From Cryptomeria japonica (Eukaryota; Streptophyta; Pinopsida; Cupressales; Cupressaceae), in the NCBI RefSeq assembly GCF_030272615.1, contig NC_081411.1, positions 153,313,971-153,377,970 on the forward strand: a DNA stretch of 64,000 nt, written 5' to 3'. The position numbers and the translations under genes are program-made. Position 1 is the stretch's first letter, and every line of letters starts with the position of its first letter. Shown piece after piece: positions 1 through 11,636 of the stretch. The notes under the pieces are model-generated. The model did no database searches. It had not been told where the DNA came from and saw only the letters and a program-made list of their open reading frames with translations.

Positions 1-409
1 CAAGTAAGATGTTTAATTATCACCTCCCTATAGTCGATCAAAAAATTCCATAGAGCTGATCTTGTATGTGGGTTCCTAATTGTCAAAATTATTTCTCTGC
101 CCCGTCCATATAGATATTTTTTTGCAAGTATCCGAACCCATTTTTGACTTGGATTCTTATACATACTCCATATTAGCTTCACCCCATTTCTTCATTAAAT
201 AAGTTCCACTTCCTTATTCCAGCACCACCTCTGTCTTTTTGTTGACAAATTTTGTCCCATGCCAGCAGAGGAATCTTGTCTTTATCCTGATTGCCATTCC
301 AAAAGAATTTCCTCATCCCTTTCTCAATTACCTTGACGATTTTTTCTGGAATTCTTAGACAAGACATAGAATATAAGGGGATTGTAGACACCATTAATTT
401 AAGCATCAA
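1..409 (-). pseudogene. LINE ORF2 C-terminal region (partial)
   Basis: The segment 409-179 reads MVSTIPLYSMSCLRIPEKI and then KGMRKFFWNG, the conserved region downstream of RT in plant LINEs (W-x-G, LLAWDKICQ, GGAGIR). Sequence from 178 to 1 continues the same type of protein with stops. It is cut by the window edge. Confidence 0.75.
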
Positions 410-689
410 AATCCTTCACGTCAATGTTAGCTATTTGCTTTTCCACCCCTCTATTCTTCCTAAGCAATTCTCAATTAATTTGTTCCATAAATTCGACTAG
501 TAAGCACCTCCAAACAAGGCGATGCCTAAGAATTTCCCTGGTAACTGGCTTGCTCGAATACCCAATATATTTTTTATTTCTCTTTGAATATCATAATTTG
601 TATTGAAACAATACATCTTTGATTTATGCCAATTCATCGTATGTCCTAAAACTTTCTATTGCTTATCAAGCATACTACGAATGATCCTA

Positions 690-1731
690 GCTTAACAAAT
701 TGTTGCTTCCCCCATCAGTAAAGTATCATCAGCAAATTGGGTATGTGTAACCACTTCCATGTTCTTTGCAATCCTAATACCTTTCCACCTACCTAATTCC
801 ATGAGTCTGGCTATCATTCTACCCAGACCCTCACCTAAAATGATGAATAAGAAAGGCAAGAGAGGGTTGCCTTGATGGATTCCCCTTGAGGTCAAGAAGA
901 ATCCTTATAGACTACGATTGACTAAAATTGAAATTATTGAGGAGGATATACTGCTCTTTTTCCACTCCAGCCAAGGTTCATAAAACCCTATTTTTTTATA
1001 ACCCAAAGGAGAAATGGACTGTTGACATGATCATAAGCCTTCCGGATATCCAACTTGACCAAAATTATGCTTGTCTTTGCCCTTCTAACTGAATGGATTT
1101 CCTCATGTGCTAAAATGATTCCCTCTACAATGAATCTATTGGGAGTGAATCCACTTTCCTCCTCTGATATGATGTCAGGAAGTATAGTCTTTAGCCTATT
1201 GGTCATCACCTTCACAATGATCTTGTAGGTAGTGTTGCACAACGATATCGGGTGAAACTCTTCAAAAGACTGCACATTTTCCTTCTTCAGGATCAATGCA
1301 ATGAAGGTGTTATTGATTTTTTTGGATATGTATCTTTTCTCCCTTACCTCTTCTATGATTTCCCATATATCCATTTTTACTATTTCCCAAAAGTTTTGGA
1401 AAAAAGCTAGAGGGAAGTCATCTGGGCCTATAGCCTTGTCTCCCTCCATAGAGAAAAGGGCATTTTTTACTTCCTCCATTCAAACTCTCTGAAATAAAAA
1501 CCTATTTGTCTTCTCTATGATTATGGATGGGATGTGGTTCAGGATTTCATCTAAGTTTTTTGCCAATTCATTACCTTCTGATGTCAACAGGTTTTGGAAG
1601 AAATTCCCCACCTCCTTATTGATATCCTCTGACTGAACTAGGATATTTCCTTCTTTGTTTTTTATCCCAGAAATTCTAAACATGGATAACCTTCTAGCCT
1701 TAACTGAACTATGAAAAAATTTAGTATCCAT
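690..1731 (-). pseudogene. LINE ORF2 reverse transcriptase (broken)
   Basis: The first segment (1,731-1,480, MDTKFFHSSVKARR) is the linker before RT. The second (1,479-988) carries GDKAIGPDDFPLAFFQ and RPISLCNTTYKI-like blocks (here HPISLCNTTYKI), then LVKLDIRKAYDHV with the first catalytic Asp. The third (895-692) has GIHQGNPLLPFLFII and the FADD catalytic box at about 727-738 (complement). Stops and frame changes separate the parts. RT copies element RNA at the nicked target. Clearly a LINE-type, not LTR-type, RT because of FADD and the GxxQGxPLSP block. Confidence 0.9.
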
Positions 1732-2074
1732 GTCCCCTTCTCGAAGCCATCATTCTCTATACTTTTCCCTCTAGAAAGTTTCATCCTAAGCCAAAAGTTC
1801 TGCTAGTTTTGAATGTAATCTTTTCTCCTCCTGGAATTCCACTTCTGTCATTCCTCCTTGAATAATTTTCTCATTAATTTATGTCATGTTGTTTTCTATT
1901 CTAATTTTCTCTGCAAATGTGTTACCAAACTATGTACCATTCCATTCCTTAAGTTTTTCTCTTAGAAACTACAATTTTGTTACTAATCTAAAGGCCTTTG
2001 TACCTTTTATCCTAGGTGTATTCGACCACCACATGATGATTATCTCTTTCAAGTTTGCATCTCATAGCCACATC

Positions 2075-2818
2075 TTCTTGAATTTAAAGGGGCATTTAAT
2101 TGGAACATTGTCATTTTGTATCAAAAGGGAGATAGGAAAGTGATCCGAACCGGTGTAGGGAACAATAAAAGCCTCCCATACTATAGAAGAAAAATTCCAA
2201 TTTTCTGAAAGAAGGAAATAGTCAAGTTTCTATGCAATAAGGCCACCTCCTACATGTCTATTTGTCCATGTATAACAACCATTTGTGAATTTTTGATCTA
2301 TTAGTGTATTCCCCTTTATGAAATTCTTAAACAACATATGTTGGTTGTTATGGCCTCCAATACCACCTATTTTTTACATGGGACTTCAAATTGCATTAAA
2401 AACCCCTCCCAAAATCACACATTTACTTCCTACTAATTGCAGATAGTTAGAGATTCATTCCCATACCTTTTCTTTCTCCCCTATTGATGTCGAGCCATAA
2501 ACATTGATCAGGATGAACTCATTGTTGTCTTGAAAGCTCGCTGCATAGCTAACCGATATCTATTCAAGGACAACTCTTTGCCCTTGAAAGAGTGTGGTTT
2601 CCAAAGCATGCTTAAGCCTCATGATGCTCTTTTAGCATCCACCATTGAACTCTGCCAAATTCTCCATTTTTTCGTTGAAACTTTTTTTTGTCTTCTAGTT
2701 TGATTTTTGTTTGCTGCAACATAATAATGTTTGGCTTTGCTTGATCAACTCCTCTTTTGATTAGGCAAAATTTTTCAGTGGCATTGTAGCCCCTGACACT
2801 CCATGATAGGATCTTCAT
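2075..2818 (-). pseudogene. LINE ORF2 endonuclease domain (broken)
   Basis: The frame starts at the ATG at 2,818 with MKILSWSVRGYNATEKFCL, the usual start of a plant LINE apurinic-type endonuclease (family form MKILSWNVRG). The opening frame closes at 2,612 with a stop. The end of the domain is still recognisable on the same strand near 2,060-2,150 as GSDHFPISLLI, the SDH catalytic motif of the family. The middle is in more than one frame. The enzyme would nick target DNA to prime reverse transcription. ORF1 ends just upstream, as in other two-ORF L1 elements. Confidence 0.8.
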
Positions 2819-2982
2819 TTCCCTCCAGGAAGGGTAATTCCCTTCCTAGATCTTAGCTTGCACTGTCCTTTCACACTACTTGTCATTTTTAGTTGTGTTC
2901 TTCTAGATTTCTTTCCTTTACTCTTTTTCTCCCCCACATTGATTCTACTCAAAGAGGCCAGTGATTGCTCAATGGTCCTTAT

Positions 2983-3300
2983 TGTTAGGATTCCCATAGA
3001 TACTGAGAGGGGGGGGTGAATTAGTATCTAACCAGTAATAAGATTTTCTTAACTTAAAACATGTAGAGCGTATCAATACTGTATATCCGTAAACAAGAAA
3101 TAATGCAATAAACAGAGATAACAACAACCACATGAAAAACACACCATAACATAGTAGTTTAACGAGGAAACCCGGTGTGGGAAAAACCTCGGTGGGATTT
3201 GTGACCCACAATATTCACTTACTAGCCAATAAGAGAATATTACTGCTATAAGAGGGGCCTGCACATGTAGGAAGGCCAAGTGCCTAGAGCTCACTGCTCA
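2983..3300 (-). repeat. Inverted LTR 3'-end fragment
   Basis: On the complement this ends with CACCCCCCCCTCTCAGTATC and CCTAACA, the ending shared by the copia LTRs here (compare 9,525-9,571 and the complement of 22,416-22,480). It also shares a TGAGCAGTGAGCTCTA block with 9,283-9,300. It faces away from the sense copia body, so the element has outward-facing LTR ends on both sides. Confidence 0.7.
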
Positions 3301-3323
3301 ATTACATAACGGGAAGTCTCACT

Positions 3324-4214
3324 GATTTTAAGAAGGATAGTCTGAGATTTGATGGAACAAATTATACTCTCTGGAAGAACCAGATGGAATGTCATTTGAC
3401 ATGCATTGGTGAAGACTACTGGAAGATTACTAAGAATGTGTATAATTCTCCTTTGAATTGTCCGAATACTCCAGATGATATTAAGGAAGTTGAATTCAAT
3501 ATTAGAGCTAAGGAAGCATTGTTGAGTGTCTTGTCTGATTCTAAGATTACTAATGTGATGGATTTGCAAACTTCTATTGAGATCTAGAAGAAGCTAAAGA
3601 CTTTGTATGAAGGTGACAACCATGTGAAAGTTGTTAAGTCACGGAGCTTGAAGGAAATGTATGAGATATTGAAGATGGGTGAAGATGAGAACATTACCTC
3701 CTTTATGCAGAAAGTGAATGAGCCAATATTGAACATCGGATGTGTTGGTGGAGTGTTGGAATAATTTGAGATTGTAGCTAAAGTGTTGGGATCCTTGCCT
3801 CCTACTTACAAGCATAAGGTTGTTGCTATTGATGAGATCTAGATTGTGACAAATGTGACTAGAGATATGCTGATAGGTAAGCTTGTTACTTTTGAGTTGA
3901 GCGAGTTTGGAGAAGCCCCTCCTAAATCTGAATATGCATTTAAAGATACTGTATCTGGGAAGTAGAAATATGATCCAAGAGAAAGTTCTATAAGGGTATC
4001 TAGATATGAGGAGATGAGAGAGATCGAAGAAGAAGAAAGAGATCTTGAAGAGCTTCAAGTCCCGATTGCTAGAAGATTGCCTAAGAGTGCCGGTAAGTAT
4101 GAAGGGAAGTTACCTCTTAAATGTTTTTCATGTAATAAGATAGGACATTTTGCATCAAGATGTCTAGAAAGAGTTTCTAAGAAGCCATTGAATCCATATA
4201 AGTCTAAATACTAG
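3324..4214 (+). pseudogene. Copia gag (stops)
   Basis: The frame opens with LRFDGTNYTLWKNQMECHL, the copia gag N-terminus. It continues through the gag_UBN2-type region and reaches one CCHC zinc knuckle, CFSCNKIGHFASRC, near 4,115-4,160. Gag would form the particle shell and bind RNA. Internal stops are mostly TAG (about 3,584, 3,841, 3,964, 4,213), plus a TAA near 3,762. Each fits a CAG, CAA or TGG codon that mutated. Confidence 0.85.
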
Positions 4215-5633
4215 AAGAAGTGTTATTTTGCTGATGATGAAGGTGTGACAGATAATGAGTCTGAGAAAGAAAATTCAAGAGATGAGTGGGTGTTCATTGC
4301 TATCAAGGAAGATGATTCAGTGACTGTTGATTCTACTAGCTGCATTATTGAAGAGAAAGATGAATGGGTTATTGATAGTGGTTGCTCTCATCACATGACA
4401 GGTGATAAGAGTAAGTTTGTGAGTATGGAAAAGTATGATGGTGGTGTAGTAAGATTTGGAGATGACAAAGATGGTATAATCTATGGTAGAGGTTCTATTT
4501 CTCTTGATGGTAAGCATAATATTGATGATGTCTTGTATGTTGAAGGTCTAAAGCACAATCTTTTAAGTGTTGGATAGATGGTTGATAAGGGTTATGGTTT
4601 TTAATTCAAGAATGGAAAATGTAAGATCTTGAGTATGTCTGGAATAGAGATTGCACCAGGTACAAAGACTAAAGGTAATATATTTCACTTGAATGTTGGT
4701 GGTAAAAGTTGTTTGATTCCTCAGATTGATGAAAGTTGGTTATGGAATAGAAGGATGTGTCATGTAAACTTTGGTTGTATGGTTAAGATAAGTTCTTCTC
4801 AAGTAGTGAGAGATCTTCCTAAGATTGTAAATCCTTCTAATCTGGTATGTAAGGCATGTCAGTTAGGGAAGCAGACAAGAGTTTCTTTCAAAAGAAAATA
4901 GTATACTTCTAATGAAATATTGGATCTTGTGCATACTAATTTGTGTGGTCCCTCTAGAGTGAGAAGCTTGCAAGGTGACAGGTATTTCATGTTGCTGATT
5001 GATGACTATTCAAGGATGATGTGGTTTACTTTCTTAAGGGAGAAGTCTGAAGCCTTGGAGAAGTTCAAGATTTTCAAAGCTATGGTTGAGATAGAGACTA
5101 GTTTGTAGCTAAAGTGTTTGAGATCTAACAGAGGTGGTGAATTTACTTCTGGCGAGTTCAATTCTTTCTGTGAAGAGCATGGGGTGAAGAGACAACTATT
5201 TTCTCTACGAACCCCTCAACAGAATGGTTTTGTGGAGAGGAAAAACATAAAAATTCAGGAAGCTACTAGAACCATGATGATCGAAAGAAATGTTCCACAT
5301 ATCTATTGGAGAGAAGCTATGAGTACTGCAGTACATACCTTTAACTAGGTGCATATCAAAGGTGATACCGGTAAGACTCCTTATGAGTTATGGTTTGGTC
5401 ATGTTCCTACAGTTAGATATTTCATAATTTTTGGTAGTAAATGCTATATCAGAAGAGATGAAGATCTAGGGAAGTTTGATGGTAGAAGTGATGAAGGAAT
5501 CTTTCTTGGTTATTCTACTAAGAGTAAGGCCTATCGGTGTTATAACAAGAGATTGAGGAAGATAGTTGAAAGTGCTAATGTGAAGGTTGATTAAGGGAAT
5601 GAGAGACAAATCAGATCTTACAGATATGATTTA
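4215..5633 (+). pseudogene. Copia protease and integrase (stops)
   Basis: Protease shows WVIDSGCSHHMTGD with the DSG active site near 4,368. A pre-integrase block follows (ESWLWNRRMCHVNF), then the integrase core: first Asp in LDLVHTNLCGPS, second region at CLRSNRGGEF where the usual Asp is Asn, and Glu in PQQNGFVERKN. The chain ends with FLGYSTKSKAYRCYN. About nine stops interrupt it, most TAG. The Asp to Asn change would kill integrase even without the stops. Confidence 0.87.
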
Positions 5634-5842
5634 GATGATTAGGATGTCAGTGTAGATAAAAGAAAGCAAGTGCAAACCTAGAATCAAGTTCAGATTGCTC
5701 CAGAAAAGCCTAAGAATGAAGAAGGTACAAGTGCTAGAGTAGAAGAAAGAGGTCAAGAGTCTAAAAATCATGAAAACCCTAAGACTCCCATGTATGTAAG
5801 GTTAAATAATTCAAACAATCAGATCATAGGAGATAAGAATAG

Positions 5843-7855
5843 AGGTGTGATGACTAGGAGAAGAACTGCTTGATTTCAAAGATTAAACCTAAGGATGTTG
5901 ATGAAGCTTGTAAAGATGAAAATTGGCTTAAAGCAATGCAAGAAGAGTTGAATCTGACTGAAAAGAATAATACATGGATTCTTGTTCCCAGACCTAAGGA
6001 TAAAAATCCAATTGGAACAAAATGGGTCTTTCAGAATAAATTGAATGAGCAAGGTGAAGTTGTTAGGAATAAAGAAAGACTTGTTTGTAAGGGTTATTTT
6101 CATATGGAAGGTATTGATTTTGAGGAGACCTTTTCTCCAGTAGCTATAATTGAAGCCGTTATATTATTTCTTTCTTATGCTTCTTACAAAGATTTCAAAG
6201 TTTATTAGATGGATGTCAAGTCAGTCTTTCTTAATGGAGAGCTGGAAGAAGAAGTCTACATTGAGCAACCAAATGGTTTTCAGTTGACAGATCATAAAGA
6301 TATGGTTTGCAAGTTGAAGAAAGCAGTATATGGATTGAAGCAAGCCCCAAGAGCCTAGTATGCTAGATTAGATAAGTATTTGATGAATCTTGAATTCAAT
6401 AAAGGTACTGCCGATAGTAATATGTACTTCAAGATTGATAATGATGGCATCTTGGTTATTGATGATATTATTTTTGGTGGAAATGATGGTTTGTGAAAGA
6501 AGTTTGATGATGCTATGCAGAATGAGTTTGAGATGTCTATGATTGGTGAGATGAAATTCTTTTGGGGATTGCAAATTAATCAGTTGGATAAAGGTGATGT
6601 TGATGACAAGAAAAGTACTAGTGGTGGTGCATTTTCTTGGGTAAGAGATTGGTTTCATGGATAAGTAAGAAGCAAAATGCTATATCTTTGTCTAATGTAG
6701 AAGTTGAATAAATTGTTATTTCTAGCAATTGTACTCAGGTGATTTGGATGAAGCCGATGTTGAAGGATATCAGAGTTATTTTTTATGAGCCTACTACTAT
6801 ATACTGATACAAGAGCATTCCCGATCTATGAGGAATCTTGCATCAACCAAAAATATTTCCTTTTTGTTTAAGTTCAGAGTGCAGTTTTCTCTGTTCTTGC
6901 CGGTAGGTTCCGGTAGTTGCTTGCTTTTCATTGCAGATCCTATTTTTGGTTTCCAATCTAGTTCATGTACTTAATTCCAGATTTTTAGTCTATTTGGATT
7001 ATTTTCCGACTACTTATTGCTTTCGGTTTGACTATTCTAGGGTTTTGAGATAGTTCTTGAGCTTACCGGTTGGTTTTCCTTCATTTCTAGAGCAGTTTCT
7101 TAGCGTATGGATCTATTTGGGATCTTGTCCGATGTTCTTTGGCATGTAGCCAACCTTCTTGTTGATCCACACTTCTTGGTTGTTATTTTTCGAAGTAATT
7201 TCTTTCATTCTTAGGGTCGACCTAGTTACACGTTTCATTTTCTTGCATTGGTAAATGTAATCTTTTGTGGCCGACCCGAATATGTTCCGAAGGGTATATA
7301 TATGGTATTATGTAATCATTTATGGGATAGTAGAGATCAAAAATAAGGATTTAGATTCATGATTAGAGATCCAGTTGACTCTAAGAGTTCTAGATGGATT
7401 GTTTCTAGCATATTAGTCTGCATGTAATTGGGTGACTACTGGGTATTCTATGATGATTGTATGATGATAACCGGTTGGTTACCGGAGGTTCTAAGATAAT
7501 AATATGATTTTTTCTGTAATCTTTCTATGTTTTATTGTTTCTTTCATTGTGTTACTCTTGCTGTATAAGCCAATCCATTCTCTTTTGAGGATTCACTAGT
7601 TATGGTTGCATCATATACTATGATAATTCAAGTGCTATAAACATTTCTGAGAATTTGGTGTTGCATTCAAAGACTAAGCATAAATCAATCAGGTTTCATT
7701 TCTTGACAAAGAAGGTAAATGAGAAGGAATTCATATTGGAGTATGTATCTACAAAGGAACAGATTGTTGATATCTTCACAAAGCCTTTGTCTATAGATAC
7801 TTTTGAGTATCTCAAAGAGAAGCTAGGGGTGATTTTCCCTCCTAATGAGAACTAA
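5843..7855 (+). pseudogene. Copia RT and RNase H, deleted and split by solo LTR
   Basis: RT starts around KPKDVDEACKDENWLKAM and runs through [18 protein letters not shown]-like and [20 protein letters not shown] blocks and YGLKQAPRA. The polymerase box is damaged (VIDDIIFGGND without the usual L-F/Y-V-D-D context). After LGLQI-like sequence about 6,590 there is a deletion straight into the RNase H region (KSTSGGAF). A solo LTR then splits RNase H at 6,805-7,613. After it the protein resumes and ends with VDIFTKPLSIDTFEYLKEKL and a stop at 7,855. Compare the better copy at 35,772. Confidence 0.87.
6805..7613. mobile_element. 809-bp solo LTR with 5-bp target duplication
   Basis: The insert begins TGATAC, ends GCATCA (TG...CA with a 4-bp inverted end) and is flanked by TATAC at 6,800-6,804 and 7,614-7,618. 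Removing the insert and one TATAC restores the copia RNase H reading frame exactly at the conserved Y-[C]-D-N motif. A TATA-like GTATATATATGG lies near 7,296. No coding content. It is what remains after LTR-LTR recombination of a full element. Confidence 0.88.
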
Positions 7856-8201
7856 GATGCATGAAGTTGCACTAGTTTGATGGGCTTAATAGAGTTATCT
7901 TGTGATCCATATTGATGAGTGAGGCTAGTACTCAGGGGGAGTAGTCAGTGTTATGGTTCAGTTGTTCAGATTTGTGAGTTTGGTCTAAGAGGGAAAGATT
8001 ATCTAGTAAATGGGGAGAAAATCAAGCTTTGTGTTTTATGTGCCTTTTGCATTGATGTCAAAGGGGGAGAGAAGCATGTGAAAAACCACTATATTCTATG
8101 TTGATCTTAGGGGGATATTGTTGAGAGTTATGGGATATTGTTGAATGTTGATTTATCTCTTTACATCGATTGTTTTTCACATCCATATGTTGTCAGCAAT
8201 G

Positions 8202-8214
8202 CCAAAGGGGGAGA
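8202..8214 (+). other. Polypurine tract of copia element
   Basis: CCAAAGGGGGAGA lies immediately before the 3' LTR start, the normal position of the plus-strand primer in copia elements. The 350 bases between the pol stop (7,855) and here are untranslated element sequence. Confidence 0.8.
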
Positions 8215-8215
8215 T

Positions 8216-9571
8216 TGCTGGATATCATTGAGAAGTTTGCTAGAATGATGTGTTGTCATTGATGTCAACATATTCTTTTGTGTATTCCAGTGTTGCAATC
8301 AGATTGGATAAGTTGGTTTGGTCGATGTGTTGCAGATGATTTGTTGCGGTTTAATGGGTTTTGATTTAAGTATCTCTAGTTGATTCAACATAAGTTTTAG
8401 TGGTTCGCATGGTAATTTTATCGAGTTGTGAGATCCGGTATTGAGGTTGTTTTTCAGTTGTTTGTGTTATCCGGTATTCTGGTTTTTGCTCTGCATTTCT
8501 CTGGAATTGCAATATCTTGGTTTACAGATTTGGCAGAGTGTTTGGGACGTTCATATGTGTCCTCAATTCAAATCGTTTATGATTTAGAAATCTGCAAGTG
8601 AATCTTTCAGTTTGATAGTCAGTATAGTTGGTGTTCTTAAGGTTCGATATAATGATGATGAAGATTAAGGTAAGTGATGATGTTTCATTTGTTGCTATGG
8701 TGATTCATGTTGCTTATGGATGTTTCTAGATCATGTTCTATCTGTGTTGATGGTCCGCATTGATCATTGTGCGTGTTGTTGATCATTTTCTTGATCTGGT
8801 GGTTTTCTTTGTGTTATGCGACATTCATGATGATTGTAATGTGTTGTGGATGTTTTAGGCGTAATCTTTGGAGGTGTTTCTTGTGTGTAGTGTTGGTTTA
8901 GGTCCAGACTATGTCTTAGCGGACATTGTTTTGGTCCGCATGTATTATTGTAGTATGTGAGGTTATTGTTTTGTAATTTGTGTTGAGGGTTTAGCCAATC
9001 TTGTAATATAGGTTAAGGACTTGTATAAATATATGTAATATTCATATGAGAGATGTATCTGCATGTGCAAACATTTATTTGATCTTTCAGTAGTAGAGAA
9101 GAAGTGCAAATAAGTGTGTAGAAGTGTGAAAGAGTATATTTTGAGTTTGTGCTTAACTAGAACTGTAACCAAGCATGAGGAGATGCTATTTAATCAGTTC
9201 ATGATCCTCTAGATGTAATCCAAATTTTTTTGTAAGGTAGTGAGCCTTCCCCGAGGTTGTAGCCCTTCTTGTTCTATGATTTGAGCAGTGAGCTCTACGC
9301 AGTATCCCCTAATGCACATGCACTCCCCATTGTAATATTTTCACTTACTCCTAACAAGGTATTCTCTCATTTTGGGTAGCTTCCCACCATGGTTTTTCCC
9401 TTAATCGGGTTTTCCACATCAAAGATCTTGTTGTTATGTGTGATATTAATGTGGTGTTGTTTTATGCTTTCCCTATTTATTATCAAATCTGAATTTGTGT
9501 TTGAGTTGTGTAGAGTTTGAGAGAATACTGATTCACCCCCCCCATCTCAGTTTGTTGAATTATTGCCAACA
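8216..9571 (+). repeat. Copia 3' LTR
   Basis: About 1,356 bp from TGCTGGATATC just after the polypurine tract to TTGCCAACA. The inside has the typical features of this LTR class: a GATGTCAACA segment near the start, a TATA-like region near 9,020, and the CACCCCCCCC segment shortly before the end. No equal 5' LTR exists on the left. Confidence 0.8.
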
Positions 9572-9712
9572 TGTCAATTAGAACACTAGGGATGAAAATA
9601 GAGAACTTACTTGAGGCTAGGTTAGATAGGTTTTGAACTAGAGGGGAGGAGCTTTTGTTCTTCAGTTTGACTCCAAAAAAGGTAGACCATTTAGTATGAG
9701 TGTTACCAGGTC
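9572..9712 (-). pseudogene. LINE ORF1 remnant, far side of copia insertion
   Basis: Read on the complement this stretch is open from TKWSTFFGVKLKNKSSSP through NLASSKFSIFIPSVLID, and the piece at 2,982-2,815 (IRTIEQSLASLSRINVGEKK, basic) follows on the other side of the copia block. Together they look like the start and end of a LINE ORF1 just before the endonuclease frame. The join is off by one base and I see no matching target duplication, so nesting is inferred from order and frame content rather than from a perfect seam. Confidence 0.5.
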
Positions 9713-10018
9713 ATAACCACACTAGAAGAACAAGACCATGCTTACAGATTTACGACCAAGAAATAGTAATATGAGTGTTACCCGTCAAATTGTATGATAA
9801 ATATCTAAAATTGAACAACTTGTATTACTTATGTTAATGCAAGCCCCAGGACATTAGACAATATTACTAAAATTAAAAATTAGAAGATCCATCAAGAAAA
9901 TATTAAGTATAGTATTGTTGTGTTAATAAATATTGCATCGACTTATCATCATAGACACTTTCATTATTTGTCTTGCATATCTTCAATGTTATTACATCAC
10001 TAATTGAGATATACTATC
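9713..10018. other. No gene seen
   Basis: AT-rich sequence between the LINE remnant and the gypsy LTR. I see no open frame with family similarity and no clear repeat apart from a doubled GAGTGTTACC near 9,700 and 9,774. Confidence 0.5.
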
Positions 10019-11064
10019 TGTAATACCCTAAAAATGGTCATCTGAACCATGGGCCCCTAATCTCGATTTCATCACCAAGGTCCTAACCAAAGGCAATTAA
10101 ATCAACCTTGAGCACCTAATTAATTAATTCTCAATCATTAATGTTACATGGAAAATAAATTACTCTGAATTAATTAAATAAATATTTAATTAATTCATCA
10201 TTTCAAGTAAATCATTTTAAAATAATTTATCCTATTTGTTTTATTAAATATCCTAGTATATTTAATTAAATAAATCAATTTGCCATTAAATCATCAAAAA
10301 AGGAATTAATTGGGAAAAAAGAATTAAAAATTAAGAAAAGAAATCAAATGAAGATAATCTTGAAAAATAATTAAAAATTGAAAAAAATCTCAGAAAAGCA
10401 ATTAAAACAATTAAATCTCAAAATGGAATAAAATAGAGAATAAATCAATTTTTTCTAATTTTATCTTAATTTTAGTTCAATTTCCTTTAAAACTAAGAAA
10501 AGTAGCCAATCACATCAATTCACCTGGATTGAGCTTCTTCTTGGAAAATCTTGACCACCCATCATCATTGGATCTCGATCATCGATTTCTTTTTGAATTT
10601 TCTGTAAATTCAGGCTCTCATCTCCTAATGAAGGATCCTAGACAATATATTGTTATTATGTTGTTTTTTCTCTAAGTTCATTAAGATTTTATATTGAGAA
10701 TATTTGCATATTAGTTATTTCATATTTGCGAAATCATTTAGCTTAATATTTATTCATAGCTTAATCATGTTAGCCTAATATTCATTAATCTTGCATATCT
10801 TGCATTTATCTAGCTTAATCTTACATCCATTTAGCTCAATTTCGTACTCATATAGATTAAATCCTTCATTTAGGTGTTGTATAGTCATTGGTATTGCGTA
10901 TAAGAATCTAAGAGCAAGACTAAACTCACATCTACTAGAAGGCAATAGGTTGCTTTGTGATGGTTTATTGTTCATTGTTGATTGATTTACTAACCATGCA
11001 TCTAATGACTTATTGAAATGTTGTGTATTCCAAATACAGATACGATCCACTTTTCACACACACA
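10019..11064 (+). repeat. Ty3/gypsy 5' LTR (Tat type)
   Basis: Begins TGTAATACCCTAAAAATGG, a common gypsy LTR opening, and ends in a CACACACA run four bases before a primer binding site. The first half is rich in AATTAATTAAATAAAT, as is the LTR at 44,988. Length about 1,046 bp. No matching 3' LTR was found in the window. Confidence 0.65.
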
Positions 11065-11068
11065 TATT

Positions 11069-11087
11069 TGGCACCCACCATGGGGCT
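11069..11087 (+). other. Primer binding site, tRNA-Lys type
   Basis: TGGCACCCACCATGGGGCT matches the complement of the 3' end of plant tRNA-Lys(CUU) (family form TGGCGCCCACCGTGGGGCT), from memory of that tRNA. The two differences are both CG to CA, so they look like decayed CpG sites. Confidence 0.7.
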
Positions 11088-11154
11088 TCAGAATTCAATC
11101 CTTCGACCTCAAATTTTTTTATTTTTCTTTTAGGTTTCATCCATACAAGCCTTT

Positions 11155-11325
11155 GCAAAAGGTCGTACGAGTATTTACCCAACATTGTACGAGTTTTGTC
11201 TTTTATCGTCTGGTTCATTGAGAATACTCGTATGATTTTCTACTCTGGACATTTGATTTTGTATTTTTTCATCTGGGTCTGTGGGAATACTCATACGGAA
11301 AGGTATATATTGTCGTACAAATTTT
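11155..11325 (+). repeat. 22-nt periodic motif array in gypsy leader
   Basis: Short motifs of the form TCGTACGAG or TCGTCTGG recur with their TCGT-equivalent at about 11,163, 11,185, 11,206, 11,228, 11,269, 11,291 and 11,313. Steps are 21-22 nt, except one double step that contains an off-phase copy near 11,241. The array starts about 75 bases after the primer site. The same array is found on the complement at 35,301-35,588. Confidence 0.7.
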
Positions 11326-11636
11326 TGTTTTTCTCATTTCAAAAATAGTATACTTTTAGGGTTTTTTCATGAATTAAACTTGGATTTTACTAACGCTAAC
11401 CCTGGTCTATCTTCTGTCTTCCTAAGATTCTCACAGCCTAACTAGTTTTCTGCAGAACTCTTGTCAAAGAATTTATCAATCAAATATACGTCTGTCAAAG
11501 AATCAAAAGTAAAATGACTACTAATGCATTATTCTTGCAGGTTGCCTAAAGAGAATCGACCAAACATTGTGTTTTCTTTAAATTCATAGAAGCAATGTGT
11601 TCCAAGAAACTACAAAAGCATGAAAAATAAAAAACC

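Larger units (their letters stand above)
1..2982 (-). mobile_element. L1-type LINE, ORF2 region, interrupted
   Basis: Antisense non-LTR retrotransposon. In transcription order it reads endonuclease (from 2,818), reverse transcriptase (about 1,731-690) and a C-terminal region that runs off the left edge. Pieces lie in several frames with stops, so it is dead. Its upstream ORF1 is cut at 2,982 by a copia-type element. ORF1-like sequence resumes at 9,572 on the far side, so the copia block is nested in the LINE. The 3' end is outside the window. The domain order EN-RT is characteristic of plant L1 LINEs. Confidence 0.85.
2983..9571 (+). mobile_element. Decayed Ty1/copia retrotransposon with odd left end
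   Basis: Sense gag, protease, integrase, RT and RNase H follow in copia order (IN before RT), then a polypurine tract and a 3' LTR ending at 9,571. The left end is not a normal 5' LTR: 2,983-3,300 is the 3' part of a related LTR in reverse orientation. At least 17 in-frame stops, a deletion in RT/RNase H and a nested solo LTR mark it as old. It sits in the antisense LINE. Confidence 0.88.
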
